Below are positions 11,042 to 22,142 of a stretch of 64,000 nt of DNA, one piece after another. Both the position numbers and the translations under genes were made by a program. The stretch comes from Phymorhynchus buccinoides. Lineage: Eukaryota; Mollusca; Gastropoda; Neogastropoda; Raphitomidae. The notes below the pieces were generated by a model. It ran no database searches. It worked only from the letters and a program-made list of their open reading frames with translations, and was not told the origin of the DNA. The DNA lies in NCBI GenBank assembly GCA_017654935.2, contig CM065698.1:33438247-33502246 (forward strand), read 5' to 3'. How positions within the stretch are numbered: the first letter of the stretch is position 1; every line of letters begins with the position of its first letter.

Positions 11042-11541
11042 NNNNNNNNNNNNNNNNNNNNNNNNNNNNNNNNNNNNNNNNNNNNNNNNNNNNNNNNNNN
11101 NNNNNNNNNNNNNNNNNNNNNNNNNNNNNNNNNNNNNNNNNNNNNNNNNNNNNNNNNNNNNNNNNNNNNNNNNNNNNNNNNNNNNNNNNNNNNNNNNNNN
11201 NNNNNNNNNNNNNNNNNNNNNNNNNNNNNNNNNNNNNNNNNNNNNNNNNNNNNNNNNNNNNNNNNNNNNNNNNNNNNNNNNNNNNNNNNNNNNNNNNNNN
11301 NNNNNNNNNNNNNNNNNNNNNNNNNNNNNNNNNNNNNNNNNNNNNNNNNNNNNNNNNNNNNNNNNNNNNNNNNNNNNNNNNNNNNNNNNNNNNNNNNNNN
11401 NNNNNNNNNNNNNNNNNNNNNNNNNNNNNNNNNNNNNNNNNNNNNNNNNNNNNNNNNNNNNNNNNNNNNNNNNNNNNNNNNNNNNNNNNNNNNNNNNNNN
11501 NNNNNNNNNNNNNNNNNNNNNNNNNNNNNNNNNNNNNNNNN
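11042..11541. other. Assembly gap, exactly 500 N
   Basis: A round-number run of N, so the size is a placeholder. The sequence to its right begins seven bases inside ATPase exon B (minus strand). The sequence to its left belongs to the ankyrin/RING locus. Whether the two sides are adjacent in the genome is unknown. Confidence 0.99.
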
Positions 11542-11548
11542 GGTATCC
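11542..11548 (-). CDS. ATP13A2/3: First seven bases of ATPase exon B, cut by the gap
   Basis: On minus, CTTTACGCAG is followed by GGATACC and then the N run. The same acceptor and exon start lie at 59157-59173 on the right arm, where the exon is complete. The left-arm gene copy is therefore interrupted by missing sequence, not by a visible mutation. Confidence 0.85.
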
Positions 11549-12169
11549 CTGCGTAAAGTCGCAGAGTACGATTATTAGTCATGGTGGACTGTTATGTAGT
11601 GTAGCTATAACATGCTTTCCATATCACATAAACCCTTCTTAATGTTTCATTCGTTTATTGTAGATATTGCGTGCTTAGAATATTGGTGACTTTCATGACA
11701 CAGTAATGATAGAGCAGAAGGAATTGTTAGGCCTAACTTCTGGCATTTGTCATAGCATGTCTTGGCATTGTGCGCACTGGGTGTGTGGCAGTTATTCAAC
11801 ATGGAATCCTCTCTAAAGGCCAATCGGGGTATACCTGTATAAGGCAGATAGACTTCCGGGTGGTTTTCTGAGCTAGTGTCTTAGGCTCTTTAACTTATAC
11901 TTATTCAGGATAGAGATTTAGTACTAGACATAACAGACTGCAGTATATTGGTACACATATCCCATGGAATAATATTCCGTATTGGAATATCATGGATACC
12001 AGCTTTTAGTCTATTGTAGAAGCAAAAACACCCACACAAACAAATACACGAGTGCAAAAGTAACATTATTTCATTGACAAGACAAAACAAAACACAATAA
12101 TGATATTTCAACATAAATGGGGTTTTTTTCAAACACAGAAAACAAATGCACACATTCTATTGTGGAAGT

Positions 12170-12600
12170 GGAAAAGACCCATGAAATTTACCTTCAAACT
12201 AGGGGGCATTTTGCGCCTGGGCCTCCTAGCTCAATTAGCCCCAAAAGGACCCCTGGCCAATATTTGGGGATAACCTTTCGTCCAATTGGCCAAATACTTG
12301 TATCCCCCCCCTCAAAAATCCCCCCTTTGGGACCACCACCCCCCAGGAGTAGTGGGGGGATTTGTAACCCTGGGCAAGGGCTTCCTCCCACTCCCTAAAA
12401 AGCCAAAATTTTTGGGGCCCAGCCCCACCAGAAAAAGGGCAGGAAAGATTCACCCGCAATCTTGGCCCCTGTGTCCCCCACCATGGTCCCAGGGAAACAT
12501 ACAAAGACCCCCCCCGTGGCAACATGGCACTACCAACAGGAAAGGCGAAAAATTGCCACAGGGGGAAAAACCATGAAATGAATAAGGGGAAGGAAACTTT
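12170..12600. other. Low-quality consensus with inserted homopolymer bases
   Basis: Compared with its counterpart on the right arm (about 58262-58580, reverse complement), this stretch carries many extra bases in C, G and A runs. For example, AGCCCCAAAAGGACCCCTGG stands against AGCCAAAAGGACCTG. Flanks outside the stretch match well. The pattern looks like unpolished long-read consensus near the gap, not biological divergence. Confidence 0.75.
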
Positions 12601-12682
12601 CTCATAATTAACTCCCTTTTACCCAGTTAATTTTATGGGAGTTAGTTTTACTAGAATGTTTCCTTTCCCCTTATTCATTTCA
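12583..12682. mobile_element. Fold-back element M4, short copy
   Basis: Ends are ATGAATAAGGGGAAGGAA and TTTCCCCTTATTCATTTC, inverted about a short centre (AACTCCC...GGGAGTTA). The partner on the right arm is at 58174-58270. Confidence 0.7.
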
Positions 12683-12699
12683 CTATATTCCTCTCTCTT

Positions 12700-13000
12700 A
12701 GCCTATTTTTCATATTTTTGCACAGGAACCATATTCCTCACAACGGGATAACGCAGTGACACACCGGAGAGGACGGAAAAATGACAGGACAAAAAATCAG
12801 TCCTCAAACAAGAAAATCCATAAGGACAAAATGTCCCGAGTCTTGCAGAAATCAAATAGGACAAAGTCAAGGCTGCCTACCCCATGTTACAGTTTCCAGG
12901 GACAAACTGCTTAAAAAAACAGGGACCAAGACTTATTCCAGGGACAAACATCACAAAGTTTCGCATCAGGGTCAAAATTAACACTTTTGATTATGTCGTG
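12700..13000. repeat. Dispersed repeat with TCTTGCAGAAATCAA motif
   Basis: GTCTTGCAGAAATCAA and GACAAAATGTCCC recur at 19290-19330 and on the right arm at 51540-51560 and 57880-58090. No function is assigned. Confidence 0.45.
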
Positions 13001-13707
13001 ATGTACGTGGCAAAATTTCTGTGACTGTGAATCAATGCACTTTGGAACAGTCAGTTAATGTGGGTTTTTTGTGTGGGTTTTTCTGTCTGTCCCAAGGATA
13101 TCTCCCGAACCGCTTAACCGAATCGCTTCAAATTTTGTGTGGTGATGTGTCAGCATGAGAGGAAGGCAAAAAAAAGTAATGTGTACTGATTGTTCCAAAG
13201 TGCATTGATTCTGAGTGTGACTTTTCAAGAGGAGGGGGAAGTTGTTGAAAGGGGCATTTTGTTGACTGAACTCGTTCTGATTAATGATTTTTTTAGAATG
13301 AACTTAATGTTAAAAGAATAAATTCAGTTTTGTTATGAGCTGGGTGCGTTTTATTGAGTTCATGAGTTTTTCGGAGATGATTGTCTTTCTGGGCCTTAAC
13401 TTTTGGTCGCTTAGTCTACTACATTACTTACATGATTAAATAAATTCAAGACAAAGTTAAAATCACCTAACTTCTTATATATACACATAATAATGAATAC
13501 AGAAGTATTGGTACACAAGGATTATTGCTGCTGCTGTTGATTCGAACTGCATCATTCGTCTTTTGAATTCTCAAAGCTTTGTTTCTTTTTTTGCCTTTTC
13601 TTAGGTTTGTTTGTGCTCGTGTTATTCTTTTGAGCAGGCCAAGTATTTCAGTTCCTAAAGAACAAAGGAGACTCGAAACAACACAGCAACAGTGTTAGTG
13701 ATTGGGG

Positions 13708-13895
13708 TACAGTGGAACCTCCCCACTAAGACCTTCCCTATAAGACTCCCTCTAAGATGTGACCAAAACATTTTTGATTTTTTCCCCTTTCATATCTGGA
13801 CTACTGAGTATCCACCTCCCTATTAAAGACCCCTCCCTATGAAGACCCTTTGGGGGGCTGATTTTTCAAGGTCTTAATGGAGAGGTTCCACTGTA
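13708..13895. mobile_element. TA-flanked MITE M5 (CAGTGGAACCTCC)
   Basis: About 185 bp bounded by TACAGTGGAACCTCC and GGTTCCACTGTA, with further inverted similarity inside (CTAAGACC, GGTCTTAATGG). TA at both ends fits a Tc1/mariner-superfamily target site. The partner is at 56973-57157; longer relatives are at 31914-32321 and 42294-42704. Confidence 0.75.
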
Positions 13896-13899
13896 TTAG

Positions 13900-16200
13900 A
13901 ACATAACCCTCTTGCATTTGTTACAGAAAATACTTCTTCTAGTGTTCAGATTCTTTCACACATTTTCAGGGGAAAATCTGTCTTTTGAAGCGCACAGAGC
14001 GCCATACAGTTTACTATCGCATCATTGCAAGTGAGAAGCTTCTTCGTAGTGTGTGTATAACAAGCCAGAGCTTAGTGCCTGATGAAAATGCCATCATAGG
14101 GGTTCTCTGAGTGGGGGGCAAGCTATGCGCGGTTTGGGGCGGCTTGAATACGAACAAACGCCCCCCCCACCTCAGTCCCTTCATCCCCATCCCCAATTGT
14201 CTTTTTTTACCCCAGTAGTTAGGGATTTGTCTGTCCTTTTGGTTGGGGCCTGGGCACTGCCTTATGGAGTGTCTAGGGTCGGCTAGTTCACAGCTTCCTG
14301 GGGGCGAACGTGAAAATTAGTATCTGTCAGCAGTTCCCTGTAAATATCCCCATCCCAGTCCAGAAATAGGATTTTAAAAATTTTGTTTGCTGCATCTTAT
14401 ATTTTTCTACTGGACCCAAGTAAATTCAAGTAGACAATGTGTGGTAGCTGATTTTTCTCTTTGCTTTTCTTTTCTTTTTTCTCTCTTCTGCTTCTTTGTT
14501 CTTTGGTCACCCCCTAAAGTGTGTGCATTTACTTCTATATGAAAAAAAAAAAAGCTGGCCACCACCACAGAAGAAGAAGAATACACAGAGGCAACTTCCG
14601 GCTGGGCGGTTCTGGGCGGAATAAATGCAAGAGGGTTAAGCAGCAGTTAAAGTAGTAGCTAAGAAAGCTGTTATCATAATGAACTGTTAGCCATGTATAA
14701 CTGGCATAAGAAGCTTTATTATAACCAAGCATTATACTGTAAATTGTTTGCAGTACATCAAGTAGCATTAGATGATCCATTCAATTTCAAAGAGCAAGTC
14801 AAACAGGAGAGCACAATGCCAAATGAATGTATTTAAGCATGAGACAGAACAGCCAAAAAACACAACAAACAAAAATGGCTGAAACAACACTGAAACGAAA
14901 AGAACTGTCAACGGCTCATTTCCTAATTTAAAAAATAATAAAAATCGAAAGGATCATAACAGGCAACGAATATTTGAACAAAACATTTAAAGTGAAGGAA
15001 CAGCATACAAAAATAAAATTATAAATAGTTAATTTAAAGGAGAGACAGATGGGCTGAAAATTGAGTGATTATATCAAAGAAACAATGTTAACATTCAGAA
15101 AGACAATATTATAAAAATACAAAATGTATACCTACCCACCCACCCCTACACACACAAGCTTACTCTTTTATCGTCAATAAAGATCAATTTTGACTTGACT
15201 TGACTTGACTTGACACACACACAGAGACAAAGACACAGACACACATCCGATGCTAAAATAATGTTTTAAAAACCATCAACCAAACAAAAATTATAGTTAC
15301 TTTTATGTAACAACAACAAAAGAGAAGATCTCTTGTGCAAACTCCAATTTATAAATGACAACTGACAAACATTAACAACAAACTTGTCAAAATAATGTTG
15401 TGAAAGAATATTTGTATTCCTTCACACACCCTGATCCGTAATAATACAAGGCCTAAGGCAAAGATGCAGTTGGGTTAGTTAGTTAGTCTGTTATAGTCCC
15501 GTCATTACAGCTATGGTTATCTCAGGACTGTCACCTCATAAAATTCTACCACGTATAGCAAAACACAAATCCAAGAATCTTAACAACGTACAAAACCTGA
15601 AAACAAAAAATGTAGTACAATTCATAACATGACACTTCCATTATTATACCCTATAGCACATAAGTCCACATGCACACAGTGCTGGAAACGTGGAGCCACG
15701 CTACTCTCATTTATCGGATCCAGGTTAAAAGGGATAACAAATACATACTAGATGCAGTTGGGTTATAGAAACCAGCAAAGAATCATTCATAGCTGTCACA
15801 GTATGAACGGAAATTTCAAACATTTAAAAAAAAAATCAGGGCATGCTTATTATAACAATAAACACACCATCCATTGGAATTTATGGTGAATATGGAAAAC
15901 AAAACACTAAAATTTAACAAACAAAAATGTAAAAAAAAGAACCACCTTGTTCCATTATGAAATTAACAAAAGAAAAGAATCCAAAAGAAAATTATACAAG
16001 ACGTCTTATCACAATAAAACAATCAAGACAATATGTGGGAAAACCACATATTCGTTGTGAACTTCTAAGTTGACATTGCTTTCCAAGGAAATAACAAAGC
16101 AGTTAAAGTGTGCATGGCATGCAGTCATTTAAAAAAGAAAACCATACATGGTGCAGATTCTGCATGCATAACAATGCACAGACATGCAAGTAACAGCCCC
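13900..16200. other. Intronic sequence of the left arm, no gene recognised
   Basis: AT-rich sequence mirrored at about 54700-56970. It includes a TTGACTTGACT pentamer repeat (15189-15215), which looks like the tail of a retroelement, and the dispersed R1 copy at 15475-15760. No splice-bounded exon was seen. Confidence 0.5.
15475..15760 (-). repeat. Dispersed repeat family R1, left-arm copy
   Basis: Inverted copy of the 8780-9080 element. It mirrors 55125-55400. Confidence 0.7.
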
Positions 16201-16249
16201 GATAGTAATTCAGTTAATTGCTGAATATCCTTTTCTCTCACACACCCCA

Positions 16250-16445
16250 CACCCCTGGAGAAGAAAAATGGTGCTTTACGTCCTCTTGGTCAAAGACACA
16301 TATGGGACATTTGTAAATACAAAGATGGTGGGAACAATACTGGAGGCAGTGCAACACCAGTAAAGTCCCGAGTTTTTATCAATATAGATATGTGTAGCGG
16401 TAACCACGCCTCGGATAAACCTCATCGGCTATGGTACCGCCACAA
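16250..16445 (-). mobile_element. SINE-like repeat S1, left-arm copy
   Basis: It contains TTTACGTCCTCTTGGTC, then GCAGTGCAACACCAGTAAAG and GCGGTAACCACGCCTCGG, the inverse of 54430-54620. Confidence 0.65.
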
Positions 16446-16602
16446 ATAAGTTTTTTTTTAATTTTCTGCCTGACCCCCTGAAAACAAAATCCCCCCAAAA
16501 CGTATTACAACCCCACCCCCCTTTCAACGTTTCGATCCCCTCCTTTTCCATCATCCCCAATCCTAACCCTGAATATGTTAAAATTGTTCGATTATGTTTA
16601 AA

Positions 16603-16800
16603 ACACACACACACACACACGCGCGTGCCTGCACACACACACACATGCACACACACACATGCATGCGCACACACACACACACACACAACTCTACACAGCA
16701 AACCCATCCGCTACGTTACAGGAAAGAAACAAGGGTCTCATCTATGTTTTGTCAAATTGAAATTAAATCCAAAGAAGTCACACACACACACACACACACC
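16603..16800. repeat. (CA)n microsatellite blocks
   Basis: CA runs at 16603-16687 with CG and TG interruptions and again at 16780-16799. They mirror GT runs at 54070-54275. Confidence 0.9.
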
Positions 16801-17119
16801 AAAAATTCCAAATTAAGTCAGTTATGAGGTCAATGAAAATGCACATGTCATAAAACGCCTCTCTTACAGCTTTCAAGCAATATTGCCAACAGCGAGTCCA
16901 TGAAAGAACCAATGCCAGTGAATAATTAGCGTTGAGATTCCGCATTCCACAGAACGCAACACACGCCAAGCGATGAATGAGATGCAGTAACAAGAGAGAG
17001 AAAGAGAGAGAGAAAGAGAGAGATGTGCAGCAAAAAACATCAATAAGCAAAAACCAGGTATATTAAAGACAAAAAAAAAGAAGACATATTTTGATTTAAA
17101 AATGAAAAAGAGTATTCAA

Positions 17120-17340
17120 TATCAGGGCTCCCAATCGTCCCGCAAAACAAGGGGTCCCAGGGACTCCTTCACTTACAGCATAGAGGGTCCTAGAGGCGGG
17201 ATACAGGGTCCTAGTGGCATTGCGAATGCTGAAAATAATTTTTCTAGCGCATCTCTGGGACCCCCTGCACATTCTTTTAGAGGGTCCTTTAGAATCTTAG
17301 TACTTCATAGACCCCCAAATGGGGATCCCTGGGAGCCTTG
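17120..17340 (+). repeat. Dispersed repeat family R2 (GGGTCCCAGGGACT)
   Basis: It begins GGGCTCCCAATCGTCCCGCA and ends GGGGATCCCTGGGAGCC, so the termini are inverted (GGGCTCCC and GGGAGCC). Copies: 53540-53760 (mirror) and 62320-62530 (outside the arms). It is probably a MITE-like element of about 220 bp. Confidence 0.65.
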
Positions 17341-17521
17341 AATATATCCTTTTCTTTTACAGATGAGCGCTGTTTCTTTCAGAAACTAGAAAAGCGAGTC
17401 TCACAGTTTCAGTGAACATTTTGCCTGGTTAAAAAAAACACAGATGCGTCAGTCAGTTGGCATGGCACTAAAAGTGACAGCTGATAGCACAATTCAGCAA
17501 ATAACCTAATAAAACCTGACA

Positions 17522-17741
17522 TGAATAAGGGGAAGGAACTTCTCGTAAATTAACTCCCTTTTTTTTTTTACCAAAGTTATTTATGGTACCGATTTGCCAG
17601 CAAAGTGAAAGTAGTTGCCACAACTTGGGTCTGTATTGTTGTGGCAACTACTTTCACTTTGCAAGGCGAATCGGTGCCATAAATAACTTTGGTAAAAAAA
17701 AAAGGGAATTAATTTATGAGAAGTTCCTTCCCCTTATTCAT
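17522..17741. mobile_element. Fold-back element M4, near-perfect hairpin of about 220 bp
   Basis: The two halves are almost exact inverse complements: TGAATAAGGGGAAGGAACTT at the left, AAGTTCCTTCCCCTTATTCA at the right, and GTGAAAGTAGTTGCCACAAC against its inverse around the centre at about 17630. Transcribed, it would fold into a long hairpin. The mirror copy is at 53123-53353; short copies are at 12583-12682 and 58174-58270. Confidence 0.85.
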
Positions 17742-17999
17742 TTCACTATATCCTCTCTCTTAGCCTCACTATTTCATATTTGCTTAACCTAATAAAACCT
17801 ATAAAACAAACTGGGCAAACGAATACATTAACGGTTGTTTGCAAAGAATGCCTCTTTCTCTATTTCTCTCTCTCTAAGTCAGACTCTTTCTCTGTTGTTC
17901 TCTCTCTCCCCTCCCTCTCACCACCCCTTTCTCTCTCTCTCTTCACTTGAAGTACAATCAAATACAAGTCATCTACCATATTATTTTCATAACTATTTG

Positions 18000-18205
18000 T
18001 GGCGGTGCCATAACCGATGAGGTTTAACCGAGGCGTGGTCACCGCTACAGCTATCTGTATTAATATATTTTAAAAAATCGGGACTTTACTGGTTTCGTAC
18101 TGCCTCCGGGCATTGCCTCCAGTATTGTTCCCACCATATTTGTATTTACAAATGTCCCATATGTGTCTGATTCAGACTAAGAGGACGTAAAACACCATTT
18201 TCGTC
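18000..18205 (+). mobile_element. SINE-like repeat S1 with GGTTTAACCGAGGCGTGG head
   Basis: TGTGGCGGTGCCATAACCGA, then GAGGCGTGGTCACCGCTAC, a linker and the family core TACTGCCTCCGGGCATTG, ending GAGGACGTAAAACACC. The mirror is at 52665-52870. Confidence 0.65.
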
Positions 18206-18366
18206 GTCATCTACCATATTTTTCTGACTACAAGGCGCACCTTTGCATAAGGTGTACCCCCCAAATTTTACCCAAATTTCAGATTTTGTTACTATATTTT
18301 CTTACTATTTTATCAGTCACATAATAAGGCGCAGGGGTCTGAGTCTTATAGTCCGAAAAATACGGT
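18205..18366. mobile_element. Palindromic element M6 (TTTTTCTGACTACAAGGCGC)
   Basis: It begins CATATTTTTCTGACTACAAG and ends TTATAGTCCGAAAAATACGG, an inverted pair of about 28 bp around a GCGCACCTT-type interior. Many relatives occur in the window: 33500-33640, 34420-35000, 39600-40190 and 52495-52655. Confidence 0.7.
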
Positions 18367-18501
18367 ACATTTTCTAGAAGTGCAACCAAGTTCTGTTTTC
18401 ACCTTGAATCAAGATTCTAAGAAATCATTCAAGGACCAGCGTGGAAAATTCATGGACCATTTTGCCAGCACCTCCCCTTTATTGCCCCCATAACATCATG
18501 C

Positions 18502-18915
18502 ATGTTAATTGAAGTTAGTCAACAGCACAGCAATGTGGACAGCAGCTCAGCAGCACTAGCTCAGAAAAGTCCTTCTTTTTCCTCTTCTTCTGCGTTCCCA
18601 GGCAATATGGCCATAATGGGTCAGGTACATATGTGTCCGGTTTACAGTTTTCACGGTCTCCCCGCTGCGCACAGCCGACACATTCCGATTTCGGAGGAGC
18701 TCAAAGGAGAAAAAAAAAAATTTGGAAGATTTTTGGGAAAAAAGGCAGGAGAATGGGCCAATAAGTCAGAAAGATAATAGATGATAGAAAGCAAAGAGAA
18801 AAGGCAGAGTCAAAGAGAGTGACAGATTAGAGGAAGTTACAAGCACAGAACTTCCAGAAGGTGGGGGAACTATTTTAACAAGAGACCCCCCGGTATCCCC
18901 ATGGGGAGAGAAAAG
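18502..18915 (-). repeat. Dispersed repeat R3, left-arm copy
   Basis: Contains CCGACACATTCCGATTTCGG, TTCCAGAAGGTGGGGGAACT and CCCCCCGGTATCCCC. It is inverted relative to 51950-52310. Confidence 0.7.
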
Positions 18916-18976
18916 TCCTCAAAACAATAGACAGCTTCTTCCTCTGACAAAACACTCTTGAAAGGCAACAATACCA

Positions 18977-19194
18977 TTAACCTTTTGACTGCCAGAAAGA
19001 AAAATCATTGGACAAATGATGCCATGAAAAAGACAACTGATAAGAGTCAATCTGGAAAAATGGTCTGGGGATATAACTCTCTTGACTATGTTAGAGCAAA
19101 AGCCAGAATATCAGTTGTTCCTCTTCATCTGATGATGTTATCAGTGATGTCATCAAGTCAGTACATGATACGTTGGTGGCAGTCAAGGGGTTAA
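18977..19194. mobile_element. TTAA-flanked MITE M2 (CCCCTTGACTGCCA)
   Basis: About 218 bp with ends TTAACCTTTTGACTGCCAG and GGCAGTCAAGGGGTTAA. The conserved interior includes GGTCTGGGGATATAACTC and GATGACATCA-like palindromes. The mirror is at 51659-51877. A TTAA target site is inferred. Confidence 0.8.
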
Positions 19195-19392
19195 AAAGCG
19201 GAGGCCTCAGCTCCAATGTTCCTTCATCACTCAGTGATGCACAGAGGACAGAAAAGTGACGGACTGTGCTGGAACAGGAAAACCAATAGAACAAAATGTC
19301 CTGGCTCTTGCAGAAATCAACACGACACAGGCTGCAAGAGTCAAATTTCAATGGGACATTTGTCCTGACAGCGGGAACATGACACATTTTCA

Positions 19393-19863
19393 GTGTTAAC
19401 CCTTTCAATGCCAACGTCACATTTTTGCACCACAATGATTGAACCCTTTCGCCGCCAGCCATTTTTCAGCCAAAATATACCATTAAACTTAAAAATGTAT
19501 CTGCAATATAGTGAATTCCTCAGTGACGTACATGTATAATATTAAGCCTATCCTTACCTCCCAAAACGAAGAAAATAGGGTCTTCGGATAACAGGCCCTG
19601 ATTTGAGGCCTTTTAGTTACATGGGTGCTAAACCATTGTGGTGCATAAATGCGACACTGGCGGTGAAAGGGTTAACACCCATGTCACTAAAAGGCATCAA
19701 ATCAGGGTCTGTTATCCAAAGACCCTATTCTCTTAATTTTGGGAGGTAAGGATAGGCCTTGCTTTAAATATGTCACAGAGGAATCCCCAATATTACAGGT
19801 TTGTTTTTTCTCTACTAAAATGGGATTTTTTGTCCTGAAAATTGGCTGGCGGTGAAAGGGTTA
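19393..19863. mobile_element. Cluster of M1 palindromic elements
   Basis: Two or three units in tandem or nested: boundaries TTAACCCTTTC (19396), AACCCTTTCGCCGCCAGCCA (19442), GGCGGTGAAAGGGTTAA (about 19660-19676) and again at 19849-19863. The mirror is at 50995-51460. Confidence 0.75.
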
Positions 19864-20213
19864 ATAGGACTATCTTGTCCTACGACCTGTGCCTTGGGAC
19901 ATCACCGTTGAATCACTTCTTCCTAGTCCACTATATCTTTGAGGAGTGATGGAAAATTTGTTAACTTTCATGTCTGATTTGACGTTGTCCTTGTTTGTCT
20001 GTCTGCGCAACGTCTTGTGAACCGCCGCAGGGAATCACTTCAAAACGTTTTGTACAATAATATAATATTATCTGAAGCCGATGAGTCTGGTCGAATAACT
20101 ATTGCAACTGTGCTGTGAGCTTGCTGCTTTTCTCAGCAACACCCTTGCTTCAATAGGAATTTCAAACTTTCACCAGTCCAATCTCACAATCTCTCATTCT
20201 GTATCAAAGCCAG

Positions 20214-20440
20214 TTAACCCCTTGACTGCCCGAGAAAATTAAAGAAAACACCTTTGGGCAAACCATGCTATGAAAAAGACAACTGATAGACAATCTGGCA
20301 AAATGGTCTGGGGATATTACTCTCTTGACTGTGTTAGAGCAAAAGCCCAACATATCAGGGCTATTCCTCTTCATCTAATTACGTCATCAGTGATGTCATC
20401 AGGTCAGTACGGGATACGTTGGTGGTAGGCAAGGGATTAA
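20214..20440. mobile_element. TTAA-flanked MITE M2, second left-arm copy
   Basis: Ends TTAACCCCTTGACTGCC and GTAGGCAAGGGATTAA. The mirror is at 50414-50639. Confidence 0.8.
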
Positions 20441-20936
20441 AGTCAAGTCGAATACAGGGACCGGTTGTTGTAAAATACAATTTTTTTACTTCCAGCTCGA
20501 TAAAAGAAGCAGTAGCAAAGTTAAATGCAACAGATACAGCCAAGATACACAGTCCGTGAAATACAGAATACAACGCAGCAGCCATGTTATACAACCTGCA
20601 AATAGAAACACAATGAAATGACACAGCCAGAAGAAAGGGCCTTAAAAACGCAAACCAAAAAATATCTATATACAGCAACAGACTAAGAAACAAAGCAGTA
20701 TCCCGATACACTACCGCAGGAAAATACTACACTTTGAAGCAAACGCATTCTTTAAAAAAAGAACAAAAAAATAAACCAAACAAGAATAGCACCAACGCTA
20801 CTACTACAACATCTAGCTACAACAAGCTACCTGAGCTGCTGCCGACATTGTGAAGTTAGTAAGGAAGCAACGACGGATAAATTAAAACCAGGGTGAAAAA
20901 ATGAAAAGTGTGAAAGCGTGTACATTTTCAGGGCAC

Positions 20937-21053
20937 CTTTTTATCAAAGCCCACGGGGCAACAGAGAAAGCCCCTCACGGAGGGCTCCTCGTCATCAGAG
21001 GAGTACCCACAGTGCATTTCCCCCACGCTCGATAGCTCTTCCCCCGTCTCCGG
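20937..21053 (-). CDS. ATP13A2/3: Candidate exon H of the ATPase (left copy)
   Basis: Mirror of 49806-49922. On minus it starts after TCGTCGTTGCAG with CCGGAGACG in phase 0 and stays open for 39 codons to AAG/GT. An alternative stronger donor (TCC/GTGAGG) would end it at 20979. The sequence between the arms differs here only synonymously (CTC vs CTT leucine), which supports coding. See the right-arm entry. Confidence 0.5.
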
Positions 21054-21166
21054 CTGCAACGACGAAAAATAGAAAGGGAAAAAAAAAACATGCACAAAAA
21101 CGCTAGGACTATACTACTACTGCTGCTTGCTGCTGCACCCCTGTCTCTGACTATATAGAAAAGAAT

Positions 21167-21394
21167 GAACCCCTTGACTGCCAGAGAAAATTAAAGAAAA
21201 AATCATTGGGCGAACCATGCCATGAAAAAGACAACTGATAGAGACAATCTGGCAAAATGGTCTGGGGAGATAACTCTCTTGATTGTGTTTGAGCAAAAGC
21301 CAGCATATCAGGGGTTATTCCTCTTCATCTGATGACGTCATCAGTGATGTCATCAGGTACGGAAGTAATACGTTGGTGGCAGTCAAGGGGTTAA
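21167..21394. mobile_element. TTAA-type MITE M2, third left-arm copy
   Basis: Ends GAACCCCTTGACTGCCAG and GGCAGTCAAGGGGTTAA. The mirror is at 49466-49694. Confidence 0.8.
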
Positions 21395-22142
21395 ACAGGA
21401 GGGGGGAAAAAAAGACTCTAAACCTACTACCGTATCTACTTTCCCGTACAAATAACAATTCATTTCAATGATTACGGCAACACAATCTTCTATGGCTCCC
21501 CCCCACCTGCGTGCGCATCCAACGGAAGTGTCGCCATCTTAGTCAGATTTGTGTGTCAACAGCATCGATCTGGCATTTTTCAAACAAAGTTACTGACTAA
21601 GATGGCGGTCTCCCATAATATGGCACGCTCCTTGTGGCCGGATATGACGACACGTGGGTACCAGCCATTCAGTTTTTTCCCCCAAACAAATATGTATGAC
21701 AAAGCTTACAATGACACAATGAGACAACAAACAACAACACAGAATTACGGCAGGTAAGAAAAAACGAAAGGAGAGGGGAGAAGAGTGGATGAAAGGGAGA
21801 GAAACAAAAGTTAAGCAAGACATGACAGCACTTGTCCACAGAAAGAGAGAGGAGAGAACCGAGCATAAAAATATATCAGCAGACGCAAGAAACTTAAAGG
21901 CCCATACGCTTCTCGTAAATAACGTGCAGAATGATGCAAAATCGATCTGGATTGTAAACTCTGACATTATTCAAAGTCACAGACAAGCATAAAACTGAAC
22001 GCAATCATACTGTTAGCTCAAAGTTAGCAAAACTGCGCTGACCTTTTTTCTTCTGTGTACTCTGCTATCTTGAAATCTCGTCTAGGGGTAATTAGCTCAA
22101 ATGACGCAGTTAAGGGTAGTCAGTAGGCCTAGTTTAGTAGTA

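Noticed and set aside
10994..11582. Long frames spanning the gap
   Set aside because: They consist of N and carry no information.
12117..12576. Proline-rich frames near the gap
   Set aside because: The stretch is a homopolymer-inflated version of non-coding sequence that is clean on the right arm.
18502..18777. R3 repeat frame as a conserved small protein (CRLCAAGRP)
   Set aside because: Each copy of the repeat has different frameshifts and stops; it is a dispersed element.
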